Positions 56,965 through 64,000 of a stretch of DNA of 64,000 nucleotides are shown piece by piece. Position 1 is the stretch's first letter, and every line of letters begins with the position of its first letter. Source of the stretch: Xanthomonas arboricola pv. juglandis. GTDB lineage: Bacteria > Pseudomonadota > Gammaproteobacteria > Xanthomonadales > Xanthomonadaceae. The stretch covers positions 186,001 to 250,000 of the forward strand of contig NZ_JZEF01000001.1 of the NCBI RefSeq assembly GCF_001013475.1, read 5' to 3'. Below the pieces are notes generated by a model. That model saw only the letters and a program-made list of their open reading frames with translations, did not search any database and had not been told where the DNA came from. Made by a program: the position numbers and the translations under genes.

Positions 56965-57687
56965 TCAGTGCAGCAATGCGGCCACCGCCGCATGGAACTG
57001 CGTCTGCGCCGTGCTGGAATGCGGGTCGCCGCGCAGCAGGCGCACTGCGCCGGCAAGCCGCGCCGCGCCGACAAATCCGCAGCTGGCCTGCAGCCGGTGC
57101 AGATGGCCGCGCAGTGCCTGATCGTCGCTGACCTGCAAGGCCGAGTCCACCGCGTCGCGGGTGCCCGGCAACTCGGCCAGAAACAACTCGCGCAGCGCGT
57201 TGAGATGATGTTGCTGGCCGTTGAGGGCGCTGAGCGCGGCCGCTTCGTCCCAATCGCTGGCGGCGATGTCGACCACACCCACCGGCGCCACGCTGTAGCG
57301 GCCGCGCGCCAGTCCGCGACGCACCGCCTGCAGCAGGCGCTCGGAGGTCAGTGGCTTGACCAGCATTTCCAGAAAGCCATCGGACTGCAGGCTGCGTTGC
57401 ATCGCCGTAGCGGTGTCCGCGGTATGAGCCAGTGCAGGCACGTCCGGGTGCAGCAGGCGCAATGCGCGTAGCAGGCCGCTGCCGGTGCCATCGGGAAGAT
57501 TGACATCGATCAGCCACAGGTCGTGGCGACGTTCGCGCGCGCGGTCCAGTGCCGAAGACAAGGAGTCTGCGCAGTCCACATGAGCGGGAAGACCTCCCAG
57601 CACCGCCTGCAGAAAGCCACGGCTGATCGGGTCGTCCTCTACCAGCAAGAGTCGTGGTTGGGGTTCGTGGCGTGTGGCCATGTTCAT
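56965..57687 (-). CDS. Response regulator with C-terminal HPt domain
   Basis: 240 residues (MATR start two codons later is also possible). REC domain: LLLVEDDPIS acidic patch, phosphoacceptor D61 in LIDVNLPDGTGSG, the conserved Thr in AHTADT, and K111 in MLVKPLT. HPt domain: QALRGHLHRLQASCGFVGAARLAGAV with phosphorylatable H197. No output domain, no kinase gene nearby. Such REC-HPt proteins act as phosphorelay intermediates for a hybrid kinase elsewhere. Divergent from rlmD. Confidence 0.88.
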   Translation of the reverse strand: MNMATRHEPQPRLLLVEDDPISRGFLQAVLGGLPAHVDCADSLSSALDRARERRHDLWLIDVNLPDGTGSGLLRALRLLHPDVPALAHTADTATAMQRSLQSDGFLEMLVKPLTSERLLQAVRRGLARGRYSVAPVGVVDIAASDWDEAAALSALNGQQHHLNALRELFLAELPGTRDAVDSALQVSDDQALRGHLHRLQASCGFVGAARLAGAVRLLRGDPHSSTAQTQFHAAVAALLH

Positions 57688-57783
57688 GCTGCCTCCTTGT
57701 CAGCGATGCCGCGTCCTAGCAGGCGCGTGCAGCGGAAGTGTGCCTGTGTTTGCAGGGCGCGACAATTGTTCCATCGCGCGAAG

Positions 57784-57812
57784 CGGCCGCGATCGATCGC
57801 ATCTGCGACAAT
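57784..57812 (+). promoter_or_regulatory. Possible rlmD promoter
   Basis: GACAAT (57807-57812) as -10, in the 15-mer CGCATCTGCGACAAT that also occurs before nagZ at 63515-63529. The -35 is poor. The start site would be about 25 bases before the rlmD GTG. Confidence 0.3.
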
Positions 57813-57844
57813 ACGCACCCTTTTTGCCCGCAGCTTGTCGCCAC

Positions 57845-59179
57845 GTGGCCAGAACCCGAAACCGCCTCGACCGTACTCCGTTCCAGACCGCGATCACCGA
57901 CCTCAGTCACGACGGGCGCGGTGTGGCCCGCCGCGACGGCGAGGGCGGCAAGGTCACCTTCATCAGTGGCGCCTTGCCCGGCGAACTGGTGCGTGCCGAA
58001 CCCACCGCGCGCAGCCGGCATTTCGACGAGGCCAGGACGGTGGAGGTGCTGGAGGCGTCGCCGCAGCGGGTGACCCCGCGCTGCCCGCATTTCGGCGTCT
58101 GCGCCGGCTGCGTCCTGCAGCATCTGGAAGAGTCGCAGCAGATCGTGGCCAAGCAGCGCGTGTTGATGGACAACCTGGAGCGCATCGGACACGTCACGCC
58201 GCAGGCGGTGTTGCCGGCCCTGGTCGGCGATACCTGGGGCTATCGGCGCAAGGGCCGCTTTTCGGTCCGGCGCGTCGAAAAGAAGGACAAGACCCTGGTG
58301 GGGTTTCGCGAGCTGGATCCGCGTTTCGTGGCCGATCTGTCGGTCTGCTACACGGTGATCCCGCAGATCGGCGAGAAGGTTCCGCAGCTGGCGGCGCTGG
58401 TCGAAGGTTTGGACGGAAAGCGCGACATCCCGCAGATCGAATTCATCGCCGGCGACGACGCGGTGGTATTGACCATCCGTCATCTGCAGCCGCTCAGCGA
58501 GCGCGATCTGCAGGCGCTGACCGCGTTCGCCCAGGCGCAGGGCTTTGCGATCTTCCTGCAGCCGGGCGGCGTGGATAGCGTGCATCCGCTGTGGCCGCAG
58601 GAAGTGCCACTGTCGTTCCGCCTGCCGCAGTGGGATGTGGAGCTGGCGTTCCGGCCGCTGGACTTCATCCAGGTCAACGCCTCGCTCAACCAGAAAATGA
58701 TCGCGCATGCGCTGGCACTGCTCGACGCCAGGCCGGACGACCGCGTGCTGGACCTGTTCTGTGGGCTGGGCAATTTCACCCTGCCGTTGGCGCGCGGCGT
58801 GCGTGAAGTGGTCGGTGTGGAGGGCGATGCCGGGCTGGTGGCGCGCGCCAGGGACAACGCGCAGCGCAACGGTCTGGCAAACGCGCAGTTCTATGCGGCC
58901 GACCTGACCCAAGACCAGCGCAACGCTGAGTGGATGCGGCAGGGCTTCGACAAGCTGCTGCTGGACCCGCCGCGCTCGGGCGCGCTGGAAGTGCTGCAGC
59001 AGTTGCCGCTGAAAAAGTTCGAGCGCATCGTCTATGTGAGCTGCCACCCCGGCTCGCTGGCGCGCGATGCCGGCTACCTGGTCAACGAGCAGGGCTTCAC
59101 GCTCAAGGCCGCCGGCGCGATGGACATGTTTCCGCACACCGCACATGTGGAGAGCATTGCGGTGTTCGAAAGGCGGTGA
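57845..59179 (+). CDS. rlmD: 23S rRNA (uracil-1939-C5)-methyltransferase RlmD
   Basis: 444 residues from GTG 57845 (MARTRNRLDRTPFQTAITDLSHDGRGVARRDG). The open frame extends 57 codons upstream through the promoter and is not used. TRAM domain at the start, cysteine cluster CPHFGVCAGCVLQHL for an iron-sulfur cluster, SAM motif VLDLFCGLGNFTLPLA, and the catalytic Cys region KFERIVYVSCHPGSLARD. Methylates U1939 of 23S rRNA. Older symbol rumA. Confidence 0.97.
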   Translation: MARTRNRLDRTPFQTAITDLSHDGRGVARRDGEGGKVTFISGALPGELVRAEPTARSRHFDEARTVEVLEASPQRVTPRCPHFGVCAGCVLQHLEESQQIVAKQRVLMDNLERIGHVTPQAVLPALVGDTWGYRRKGRFSVRRVEKKDKTLVGFRELDPRFVADLSVCYTVIPQIGEKVPQLAALVEGLDGKRDIPQIEFIAGDDAVVLTIRHLQPLSERDLQALTAFAQAQGFAIFLQPGGVDSVHPLWPQEVPLSFRLPQWDVELAFRPLDFIQVNASLNQKMIAHALALLDARPDDRVLDLFCGLGNFTLPLARGVREVVGVEGDAGLVARARDNAQRNGLANAQFYAADLTQDQRNAEWMRQGFDKLLLDPPRSGALEVLQQLPLKKFERIVYVSCHPGSLARDAGYLVNEQGFTLKAAGAMDMFPHTAHVESIAVFERR

Positions 59180-59281
59180 TTGGGGATTGGGCATTGGGGA
59201 TTCGCAGGAGCGCATTCCCTAAGCCCGCCAGTTAGCCGCTGTGACCAATCCCCAATCCCGAATCTCTAATCCCCAAAATCC
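59179..59281. repeat. Inverted heptamer array before the CYTH gene
   Basis: GATTGGGGATTGGGCATTGG... (59180-59205) faces CAATCCCCAATCCCGAATC... (59242-59280). The array ends 2 bases before the CYTH ATG, leaving no room for a Shine-Dalgarno. Confidence 0.75.
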
Positions 59282-59282
59282 C

Positions 59283-59780
59283 ATGCCCATCGAAATCGAA
59301 CGCAAATTCCTGGTGACCGGCGATGGCTGGCGCAGTGCCGCCCATGCGGTGATCCCGATGGCGCAGGGCTATATCAACGACCAGGCGGCATTGCGCAGCG
59401 GTGCGCAGAACGCGTCGGTGCGGGTGCGCATCCAGGGCGAGAGCGCGTTTCTCAACCTGAAATCGCGTGAGGTGGGGCACACGCGGCAGGAGTTCGAGTA
59501 TCCGATTCCGGTCGTCGAGGCGCGTGCGCTGTTGGCGCTGTGTGTCGGCGGCCTGATCGACAAGCGCAGGCATCTGGTCCAGTACCAGGGGCATGTGTGG
59601 GAAGTGGACGAATTCCTCGGCGACAACGCCGGGCTGGTGGTGGCCGAGATCGAACTCGACGATGCGGGCGAGGCTTTCGCCAAACCCGAATGGACTGGCG
59701 CGGAGGTCACCGACGACGTGCGCTATTACAACCTGGCGCTGGCCTCGCACCCGTTCAAGCACTGGAGCGGGGATTTGTAG
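59283..59780 (+). CDS. CYTH domain protein, probable inorganic triphosphatase
   Basis: 165 residues from ATG 59283. The CYTH signature ExExK is EIERK at residues 4-8, and the barrel continues with VRVRIQGESAFLNLKSREVGHTRQEFEYPIP, KRRHLVQYQGHVWEVDEFLGDNAGLVVAEIELD. All charged tunnel residues are present, so it should hydrolyse tripolyphosphate or a similar triphosphate. Upstream is a heptamer array instead of a ribosome binding site. Confidence 0.9.
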   Translation: MPIEIERKFLVTGDGWRSAAHAVIPMAQGYINDQAALRSGAQNASVRVRIQGESAFLNLKSREVGHTRQEFEYPIPVVEARALLALCVGGLIDKRRHLVQYQGHVWEVDEFLGDNAGLVVAEIELDDAGEAFAKPEWTGAEVTDDVRYYNLALASHPFKHWSGDL

Positions 59781-59930
59781 GTCGGGATTCGGGATTGGGC
59801 ATTCGGGATTCGTAAAAGCTAACGCGATGCGTCGGAGTTGGGGCTGATTGCGTTGCGCCCCCCCCCAGTCCCTGCCTTGGTATTGGGTTTATGCTTTGCG
59901 AGTCCCCAATGACGAATCTCCAATCCCCGC
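59781..59930. repeat. Inverted heptamer array and C-run before the frnE-like gene
   Basis: TCGGGATTCGGGATTGGGC... (59782-59812) faces CGAATCTCCAATCCCC (59913-59928). A run of nine Cs at 59858-59866 lies between them. The array stops 4 bases before the next ATG. Confidence 0.7.
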
Positions 59931-59932
59931 CC

Positions 59933-60616
59933 ATGCGCATCGATATCTGGTCTGACGTGGTCTGCCCCTGGTGCTGGATCGGCAAGCGCCGTTTCGAGCA
60001 GGCGGTGGCCGCACTCGGTGCGCAGGCAGCGGCGCTGGACATCCATTACCACGCCTTCCAGCTGGACCCAGATGCTGGCCTGGAGCCGACCCCGCTGCGT
60101 GATGCGCTGGCGCAAAAGTTCGGCGGTGCCGCGCGCGTGGAGCAGATGCTGGCGCAGACCCAGGCCACTGCGCGCGCCGAAGGCCTGCCGTTCGATTTCG
60201 CGCGTGGGCAGGTGCAGGTCAGCACCCTGCGCGCGCATCGGCTGATCTGGCTGGCCAGCCGCGAGGGCGATGTCCAGGCCGTGATCGAAGCGCTGTTCCA
60301 TGCGTATTTTGCCGAAGGCCAGGACATCGGCGCGACCCAAACGCTGGTGTCCGCCGGGGCCGCCGGCGGTCTGGACGAGGCCCGCGTGCGCGCCCTGCTG
60401 GACTGCGACGAAGGCGTCGTTGCGGTGGAAGCGCAACTGGCGCAAGCCGCTGCGTTGGGAATCCGTGCAGTGCCCAGTTTCGTCATCGATGGACGCAGCC
60501 TGATCCAGGGCGCGCAGCCGCCGGAAAGCTTCGCGCAGGCACTGTTGCAGCTGGCGGCCGAATCGGCGCCGATCGGCGGTCCCGATACCTGCGGGCCGGA
60601 CGGCTGCGCGGTGTGA
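59933..60616 (+). CDS. FrnE-like DsbA family oxidoreductase
   Basis: 227 residues from ATG 59933. Thioredoxin-like fold with CPWC (C11, C14) in WSDVVCPWCWIGKRRFE, the FrnE/DsbA-like helical insertion, and the cis-Pro loop IRAVPSFVIDGRSLIQGAQPPESF. No signal peptide, so it acts in the cytoplasm, perhaps in disulfide or glutathione exchange. A cysteine-containing tail GGPDTCGPDGCAV is unusual for the family. No Shine-Dalgarno is visible. Confidence 0.88.
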   Translation: MRIDIWSDVVCPWCWIGKRRFEQAVAALGAQAAALDIHYHAFQLDPDAGLEPTPLRDALAQKFGGAARVEQMLAQTQATARAEGLPFDFARGQVQVSTLRAHRLIWLASREGDVQAVIEALFHAYFAEGQDIGATQTLVSAGAAGGLDEARVRALLDCDEGVVAVEAQLAQAAALGIRAVPSFVIDGRSLIQGAQPPESFAQALLQLAAESAPIGGPDTCGPDGCAV

Positions 60617-60655
60617 ACGGCTGGCGGCGTGTGGCAACGGCCTGCCGCTGACGAG

Positions 60656-61672
60656 ATGACGCGGCCCACCCCATCGAAGACGGTTGCGGTGATCGGCGCC
60701 GGGCTGGCCGGGCTTGCCTGCGCGCAACGTCTGCAGGCGTCAGGATTGGCCGTGACGCTGTTCGAGCAGGGCGATGTGCCCGGCGGACGCATGCGCAGCT
60801 GTGGCGGCGATGGCTGGCAATGCGATCACGGCGCGCAGTATTTCACCGCACGTGACCGGGCGTTTGCCGCGGTGGTGGAGGCATGGATCGCGCGCGGCGT
60901 CGCGGCGGTCTGGCCTGCGCGCGTCGCCAGTTGGGATGGCGCCGACATGCGTGCGTCACACGGCGGGTTGACGCGCTTTGTCGGGGTGCCGGACATGGCC
61001 GCACCGGCGCGTGCGCTTGCGGCGGCCCTCAATGTTCGGTTGGGCAGCTCTGTGCGATCGCTGCAGCGCGAGGGCGACACCTGGCAACTGGAGGTGGCGG
61101 AAGATGCGACCACACGCAGTTGCTGCTTCGACACCGTGCTGCTGGCGGTGCCGGCACCGCTTGCAGCTACGTTGCTGGCGGACATCGCGCCCACACTGGC
61201 GACGCTTGCCGCCGGCGCGCGGATGCAGCCGGCCTGGGCAGTGGTGGCGCGTTTCGACATGCCGGTCGACCCCGGGTACGACGCCCTGTTCGTCAACGCC
61301 GGCCCGTTGCGCTGGGCGGCCCGCAACTCCAGCAAGCCGGGGCGAGAGGGCGTGGGAACCTGGCTGCTGCATGCCACTGCCGATTGGAGTCGGGCGAATC
61401 TGGACGCAACGCCTGAAACAGTGATTGCCCGCGTGTTGCCCGCGTTGGCCGCGCTTGGCCTGCCTCTGCCGCAGTCCTGCGACGCCTATCGCTGGACGGT
61501 TGCCAGCACCGATCCGGCCTTGCAGATCGGCTGTGCCTGGGAGGCGCGGCTGGGTATCGGCATCTGCGGCGACTGGTTGGCCGGGGGCAAGGTCGAAGGT
61601 GCCTGGCAGAGCGGTGTGGCGTTGGCAAGGCGTGTGTGCGCCGGCGATGCCGCCTGCAGCGGGCAGGATTGA
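60656..61672 (+). CDS. Renalase-like FAD-dependent oxidoreductase
   Basis: 338 residues from ATG 60656. FAD Rossmann motif VAVIGAGLAGLACAQRLQASGLAVTLFEQGDVPGGRM, HGAQYFTARDRAF, and the C-terminal FAD contact GICGDWLAGGKVEGAWQSGVALARRV. This is the bacterial renalase-like group, which oxidises misreduced NAD(P)H isomers in the cases studied. The photolyase gene follows on the same strand after 184 bases, a recurrent neighbourhood. Exact substrate not proven. Confidence 0.87.
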   Translation: MTRPTPSKTVAVIGAGLAGLACAQRLQASGLAVTLFEQGDVPGGRMRSCGGDGWQCDHGAQYFTARDRAFAAVVEAWIARGVAAVWPARVASWDGADMRASHGGLTRFVGVPDMAAPARALAAALNVRLGSSVRSLQREGDTWQLEVAEDATTRSCCFDTVLLAVPAPLAATLLADIAPTLATLAAGARMQPAWAVVARFDMPVDPGYDALFVNAGPLRWAARNSSKPGREGVGTWLLHATADWSRANLDATPETVIARVLPALAALGLPLPQSCDAYRWTVASTDPALQIGCAWEARLGIGICGDWLAGGKVEGAWQSGVALARRVCAGDAACSGQD

Positions 61673-61856
61673 TGCGGTGGCATGCGCAGCGGGAGAGGCA
61701 CTGGCACTTGGAGGCAGCAGGCCTACGCACACCAGGCCGTTCGCCAACGCAGATTGGTCGCGCAGGCATGACGGAGCACGTGCCGTCGTGCAGTGCGCAT
61801 GCCCTTGCGAGCTCAATCGTTGCCAGGCGTTGCTGGCATGCAGGAGTCCGGCATAG

Positions 61857-63434
61857 ATGAGCGATCCCAACGCGACCGCAGCCGGGCGTAATCCGCAGGT
61901 AGCCGCGCACACGCTGCGCCTGATCCTGGGCGATCAACTCAATCCACAACACAGCTGGTTCGATGCAACCGAGGCGGGCGTGGTCTACGTGCTGATGGAA
62001 GTGCGCGAGGAAACCGACTACGTGCTGCACCGCGCGCAGAAGATCCTGGCGATCTTCGCGGCGATGCGCGCGTTCGCCGCGCGCTTGCGGCAGGCCGGTC
62101 ATCGGGTGCGTTACGTGGCCATCGACAGCCCCAGCAATCGGCAATCGATTCCCGCCAATCTGGACGCGCTGATGGCGCATTACCGCGCCGGCCAGCTGGA
62201 GTACCAGGCGCCGGACGAATGGCGGCTGGACCAAGCATTGCAGCACTGGCGCGCACGCCAGCCGTTCGCCACGCGCGTGGTCGACAGCGAGCATTTCCTG
62301 AGCGAACGCGATGAGGTGGCGGGGTGTTTCCGCGCGGGCGGCGCATGGCGCATGGAAGCGTTCTATCGGCGCATGCGTCGGCGCCACCGGATCCTGCTCG
62401 ATGCCGCAGGCGAGCCGGAAGGCGGGCGCTGGAATTTCGATCACGACAACCGTGCGCCATGGCCGGGCGATCCGCCCGCGCCGCAGGAGTGGCGCGCAGC
62501 GCACGATCACCACGCGCTGTGGAGCGTCATCGAGGCAGCCGGGGTACGCAGCTTCGGCGCGCCCAATGCCGACGCGCTGCCGTGGCCGCTGGACCGCGAC
62601 GAAGCCTTGCAGCACCTGGATGCCTTCGTCACGCATGCGCTACCGCACTTCGGTCGCTACGAAGATGCGATGAGCACGCGCAGCCCGCGGCTGTTCCATT
62701 CGCTGTTGTCGTTTGCGCTCAACGTCAAGCTGCTGCATCCGCGCGAGGTGATTGCGCGTGCGGAAGCGGCATGGCATGACGGGCATGCGCCGCTGGCATC
62801 GGTGGAGGGCTTCATCCGCCAGATCCTGGGCTGGCGCGAATACGTGCGCGGCGTGTATTGGTCGCAGATGCCCGGTTATGCGCAATCCAATCGCCTCGCT
62901 CAGCATGCGCCGCTACCGCACTGGTTCTGGGACGGGCAGATCGGCATGCGCTGCCTGGCCGATGCGATCGGCAATTCGCTGTCCAACGCGCATGCGCACC
63001 ATATCCAGCGGCTGATGGTGATCGGCAATTTCGCGCTGCTGGCAGGACTGGATCCGCAGGCGCTGCATCGCTGGTACCTGGGCGTCTATATCGATGCGTT
63101 TGAGTGGGTGGAGCTGCCCAATACGGTCGGCATGAGCCAGTTCGCCGACGGCGGCCTGCTGGGCAGCAAGCCGTACATCAGCGGCGCGGCCTATATCGAC
63201 CGCATGAGCGATTACTGCGGTGGCTGCCGGTACCAGCGCAAGGCGCGGGTCGGCGCGCAGGCCTGCCCGTACAACGCGCTGTACTGGGATTTCCTGGCGC
63301 GGCAGCGCACGCTGCTGGGCGCCAACGAGCGCCTGGCGTTGCCGTACCGACAGCTCGACGGCATGGCACCGGAGGCGCTGGGGCAGGTGCAGGCGCAGGC
63401 CGTGCATTGGCGGGCGAATCTGGAGCGGCTCTGA
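61857..63434 (+). CDS. phrB: Iron-sulfur (6-4) photolyase / cryptochrome (FeS-BCP, PhrB type)
   Basis: 525 residues with CAGGAG before the ATG. It starts with LRLILGDQLNPQHSWF, the cryptochrome photolyase-related protein N-terminus. Cysteines C366, C454, C457 and C470 have exactly the spacing (88, 3, 13) of the four [4Fe-4S] ligands of Agrobacterium PhrB (C350, C438, C441, C454). NSLSNAHAHHIQRLMVIGNF carries the active-site histidines and FAD contact. It repairs (6-4) pyrimidine photoproducts using light. All key residues are present. Confidence 0.94.
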   Translation: MSDPNATAAGRNPQVAAHTLRLILGDQLNPQHSWFDATEAGVVYVLMEVREETDYVLHRAQKILAIFAAMRAFAARLRQAGHRVRYVAIDSPSNRQSIPANLDALMAHYRAGQLEYQAPDEWRLDQALQHWRARQPFATRVVDSEHFLSERDEVAGCFRAGGAWRMEAFYRRMRRRHRILLDAAGEPEGGRWNFDHDNRAPWPGDPPAPQEWRAAHDHHALWSVIEAAGVRSFGAPNADALPWPLDRDEALQHLDAFVTHALPHFGRYEDAMSTRSPRLFHSLLSFALNVKLLHPREVIARAEAAWHDGHAPLASVEGFIRQILGWREYVRGVYWSQMPGYAQSNRLAQHAPLPHWFWDGQIGMRCLADAIGNSLSNAHAHHIQRLMVIGNFALLAGLDPQALHRWYLGVYIDAFEWVELPNTVGMSQFADGGLLGSKPYISGAAYIDRMSDYCGGCRYQRKARVGAQACPYNALYWDFLARQRTLLGANERLALPYRQLDGMAPEALGQVQAQAVHWRANLERL

Positions 63435-63500
63435 GGGGCAGCCGGAAGGCGGCGGCCGGGCCGAGACGGCCGGAAACACGGACTTGCCTGAATGCGCGAT

Positions 63501-63529
63501 CTGACGCTGCAACGCGCATCTGCGACAAT
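63501..63529 (+). promoter_or_regulatory. Possible nagZ promoter
   Basis: CTGACG, 17-bp spacer, GACAAT; each box matches 4 of 6. Shares a 15-base stretch with the rlmD upstream region. Confidence 0.35.
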
Positions 63530-63574
63530 GCCGCGCTGCGCCAACGTGGCGCCTGGCCCGGGAGTCCCCCCAAC

Positions 63575-64000
63575 ATGCTTCTGATCGGCGTCGCCGGTAC
63601 CGAACTCAGCGCACAGGAGCGCGACTGGCTGCAGCACGACGCGGTCGCCGGCGTGGTGCTGTTCACGCGCAACTTCGCCTCGCGCACGCAGGTGGCCGCG
63701 CTGTCTGCGTCCATCCGCGCGGCCGCACCGCGCCCGGTGCTGATCTGCGTGGACCAGGAAGGCGGGCGCGTACAGCGGTTCCGCGACGGTTACAGCGCCC
63801 TGGCGCCGCTGCAGAGCTTCGGCGCGCAGTATGCGCAGGATCCCGAGGCCGCGCTCTCCGCGGCGCGCGCGCATGCGCAGCTGATGGCCAGCGAAGTGCG
63901 TGCCAGCGGTGTGGACCTGAGCTTCGCGCCGGTGGTGGATCTGGGCCGTGGCAACCGCGCCATCGGCGATCGTGCCTTCAGCGACGATCCGCAGATCGTG
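63575..64000 (+). CDS. nagZ: Beta-N-acetylhexosaminidase NagZ, cut by window edge
   Basis: 142 codons visible from ATG 63575. MLLIGVAGTELSAQERDWLQHDAVAGVVLFTRNFASRTQVAALSA is the GH3 NagZ N-terminus; VLICVDQEGGRVQRFRDGY carries the conserved substrate-binding Asp-Gln-Glu-Gly-Gly-Arg-Val, and VDLSFAPVVDLGRGNRAIGDRAFSDDP the next block. The catalytic Asp and the His loop lie beyond the window. Cytoplasmic enzyme of cell-wall recycling that removes GlcNAc from anhydro-muropeptides and so affects AmpC regulation where present. Confidence 0.93.
   Translation, partial: MLLIGVAGTELSAQERDWLQHDAVAGVVLFTRNFASRTQVAALSASIRAAAPRPVLICVDQEGGRVQRFRDGYSALAPLQSFGAQYAQDPEAALSAARAHAQLMASEVRASGVDLSFAPVVDLGRGNRAIGDRAFSDDPQIV

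Overview
The window is chromosomal DNA from a high-GC gammaproteobacterium, almost certainly a Xanthomonas. The evidence is the strong G/C bias at third codon positions, the gene orders rpsP-rimM-trmD-rplS and rpoE-rseA-mucD / lepA-lepB-rnc-era-recO, the set of secreted plant-polysaccharide hydrolases with a TonB-dependent receptor, and the intergenic GGGAATC-type heptamer repeats. No rRNA, tRNA or CRISPR array was seen. Both ends cut through genes: a GH16 glucanase on the left and nagZ on the right.

Layout. 1-6 kb: GH16 glucanase (partial), a DUF2798 membrane protein divergent from a LysR regulator with a clear T-N11-A palindrome between them, a secreted GH51 arabinofuranosidase and galM. 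6-13 kb: ypjD-like cytochrome assembly protein, ffh, a nitronate monooxygenase/class IV aminotransferase pair, then rpsP-rimM-trmD-rplS ending in a UUCG hairpin. 13-22 kb: MATE exporter, hslR, katG, a DUF937 protein and mutS. 22-32 kb: a carbohydrate locus with a Tat-exported GH29 fucosidase and the operon TonB-dependent receptor - GH53 endo-galactanase - GH2 beta-galactosidase, which fits import and breakdown of beta-1,4-galactan side chains of pectin. 32-40 kb: an XRE/ScfR-type regulator divergent from a complete valine catabolic operon (mmsA, acyl-CoA dehydrogenase, enoyl-CoA hydratase, 3-hydroxyisobutyryl-CoA hydrolase, mmsB). 40-45 kb: a czcD-like exporter, an AT-rich insert with a likely IS5-type transposase relic and a self-contained cassette for a secreted cysteine-pair protein, then a fadJ-like beta-oxidation enzyme. 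45-57 kb: rpoE-rseA-mucD behind a sigma-E-type promoter, then an AT-rich two-gene island (GRDP-like WH/HH protein plus a GT4 glycosyltransferase) separating mucD from lepA-lepB-DUF4845-rnc-era-recO. 57-64 kb: a REC-HPt protein, rlmD, a CYTH phosphatase, a FrnE-like DsbA protein, a renalase-like flavoprotein, an iron-sulfur (6-4) photolyase and nagZ.

Most notable points. (1) The island at about 48.8-51.2 kb changes the codon usage of the last ~60 codons of mucD, which suggests replacement recombination. Its two genes form a possible undescribed modification pair. (2) The 42.1-43.3 kb cassette has its own consensus promoter, ribosome binding site, signal peptide and terminator. (3) Two oppositely oriented pairs of TTCGCA direct repeats flank the regulator/valine-operon promoter region and are probably its operators. 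(4) Three copies of a ~147-bp palindromic repeat and several heptamer arrays occupy intergenic space. Three genes (trmD, the CYTH gene and the frnE-like gene) start right at the edge of a heptamer array with no visible Shine-Dalgarno. All functional statements rest on motif reading; no database search was run.
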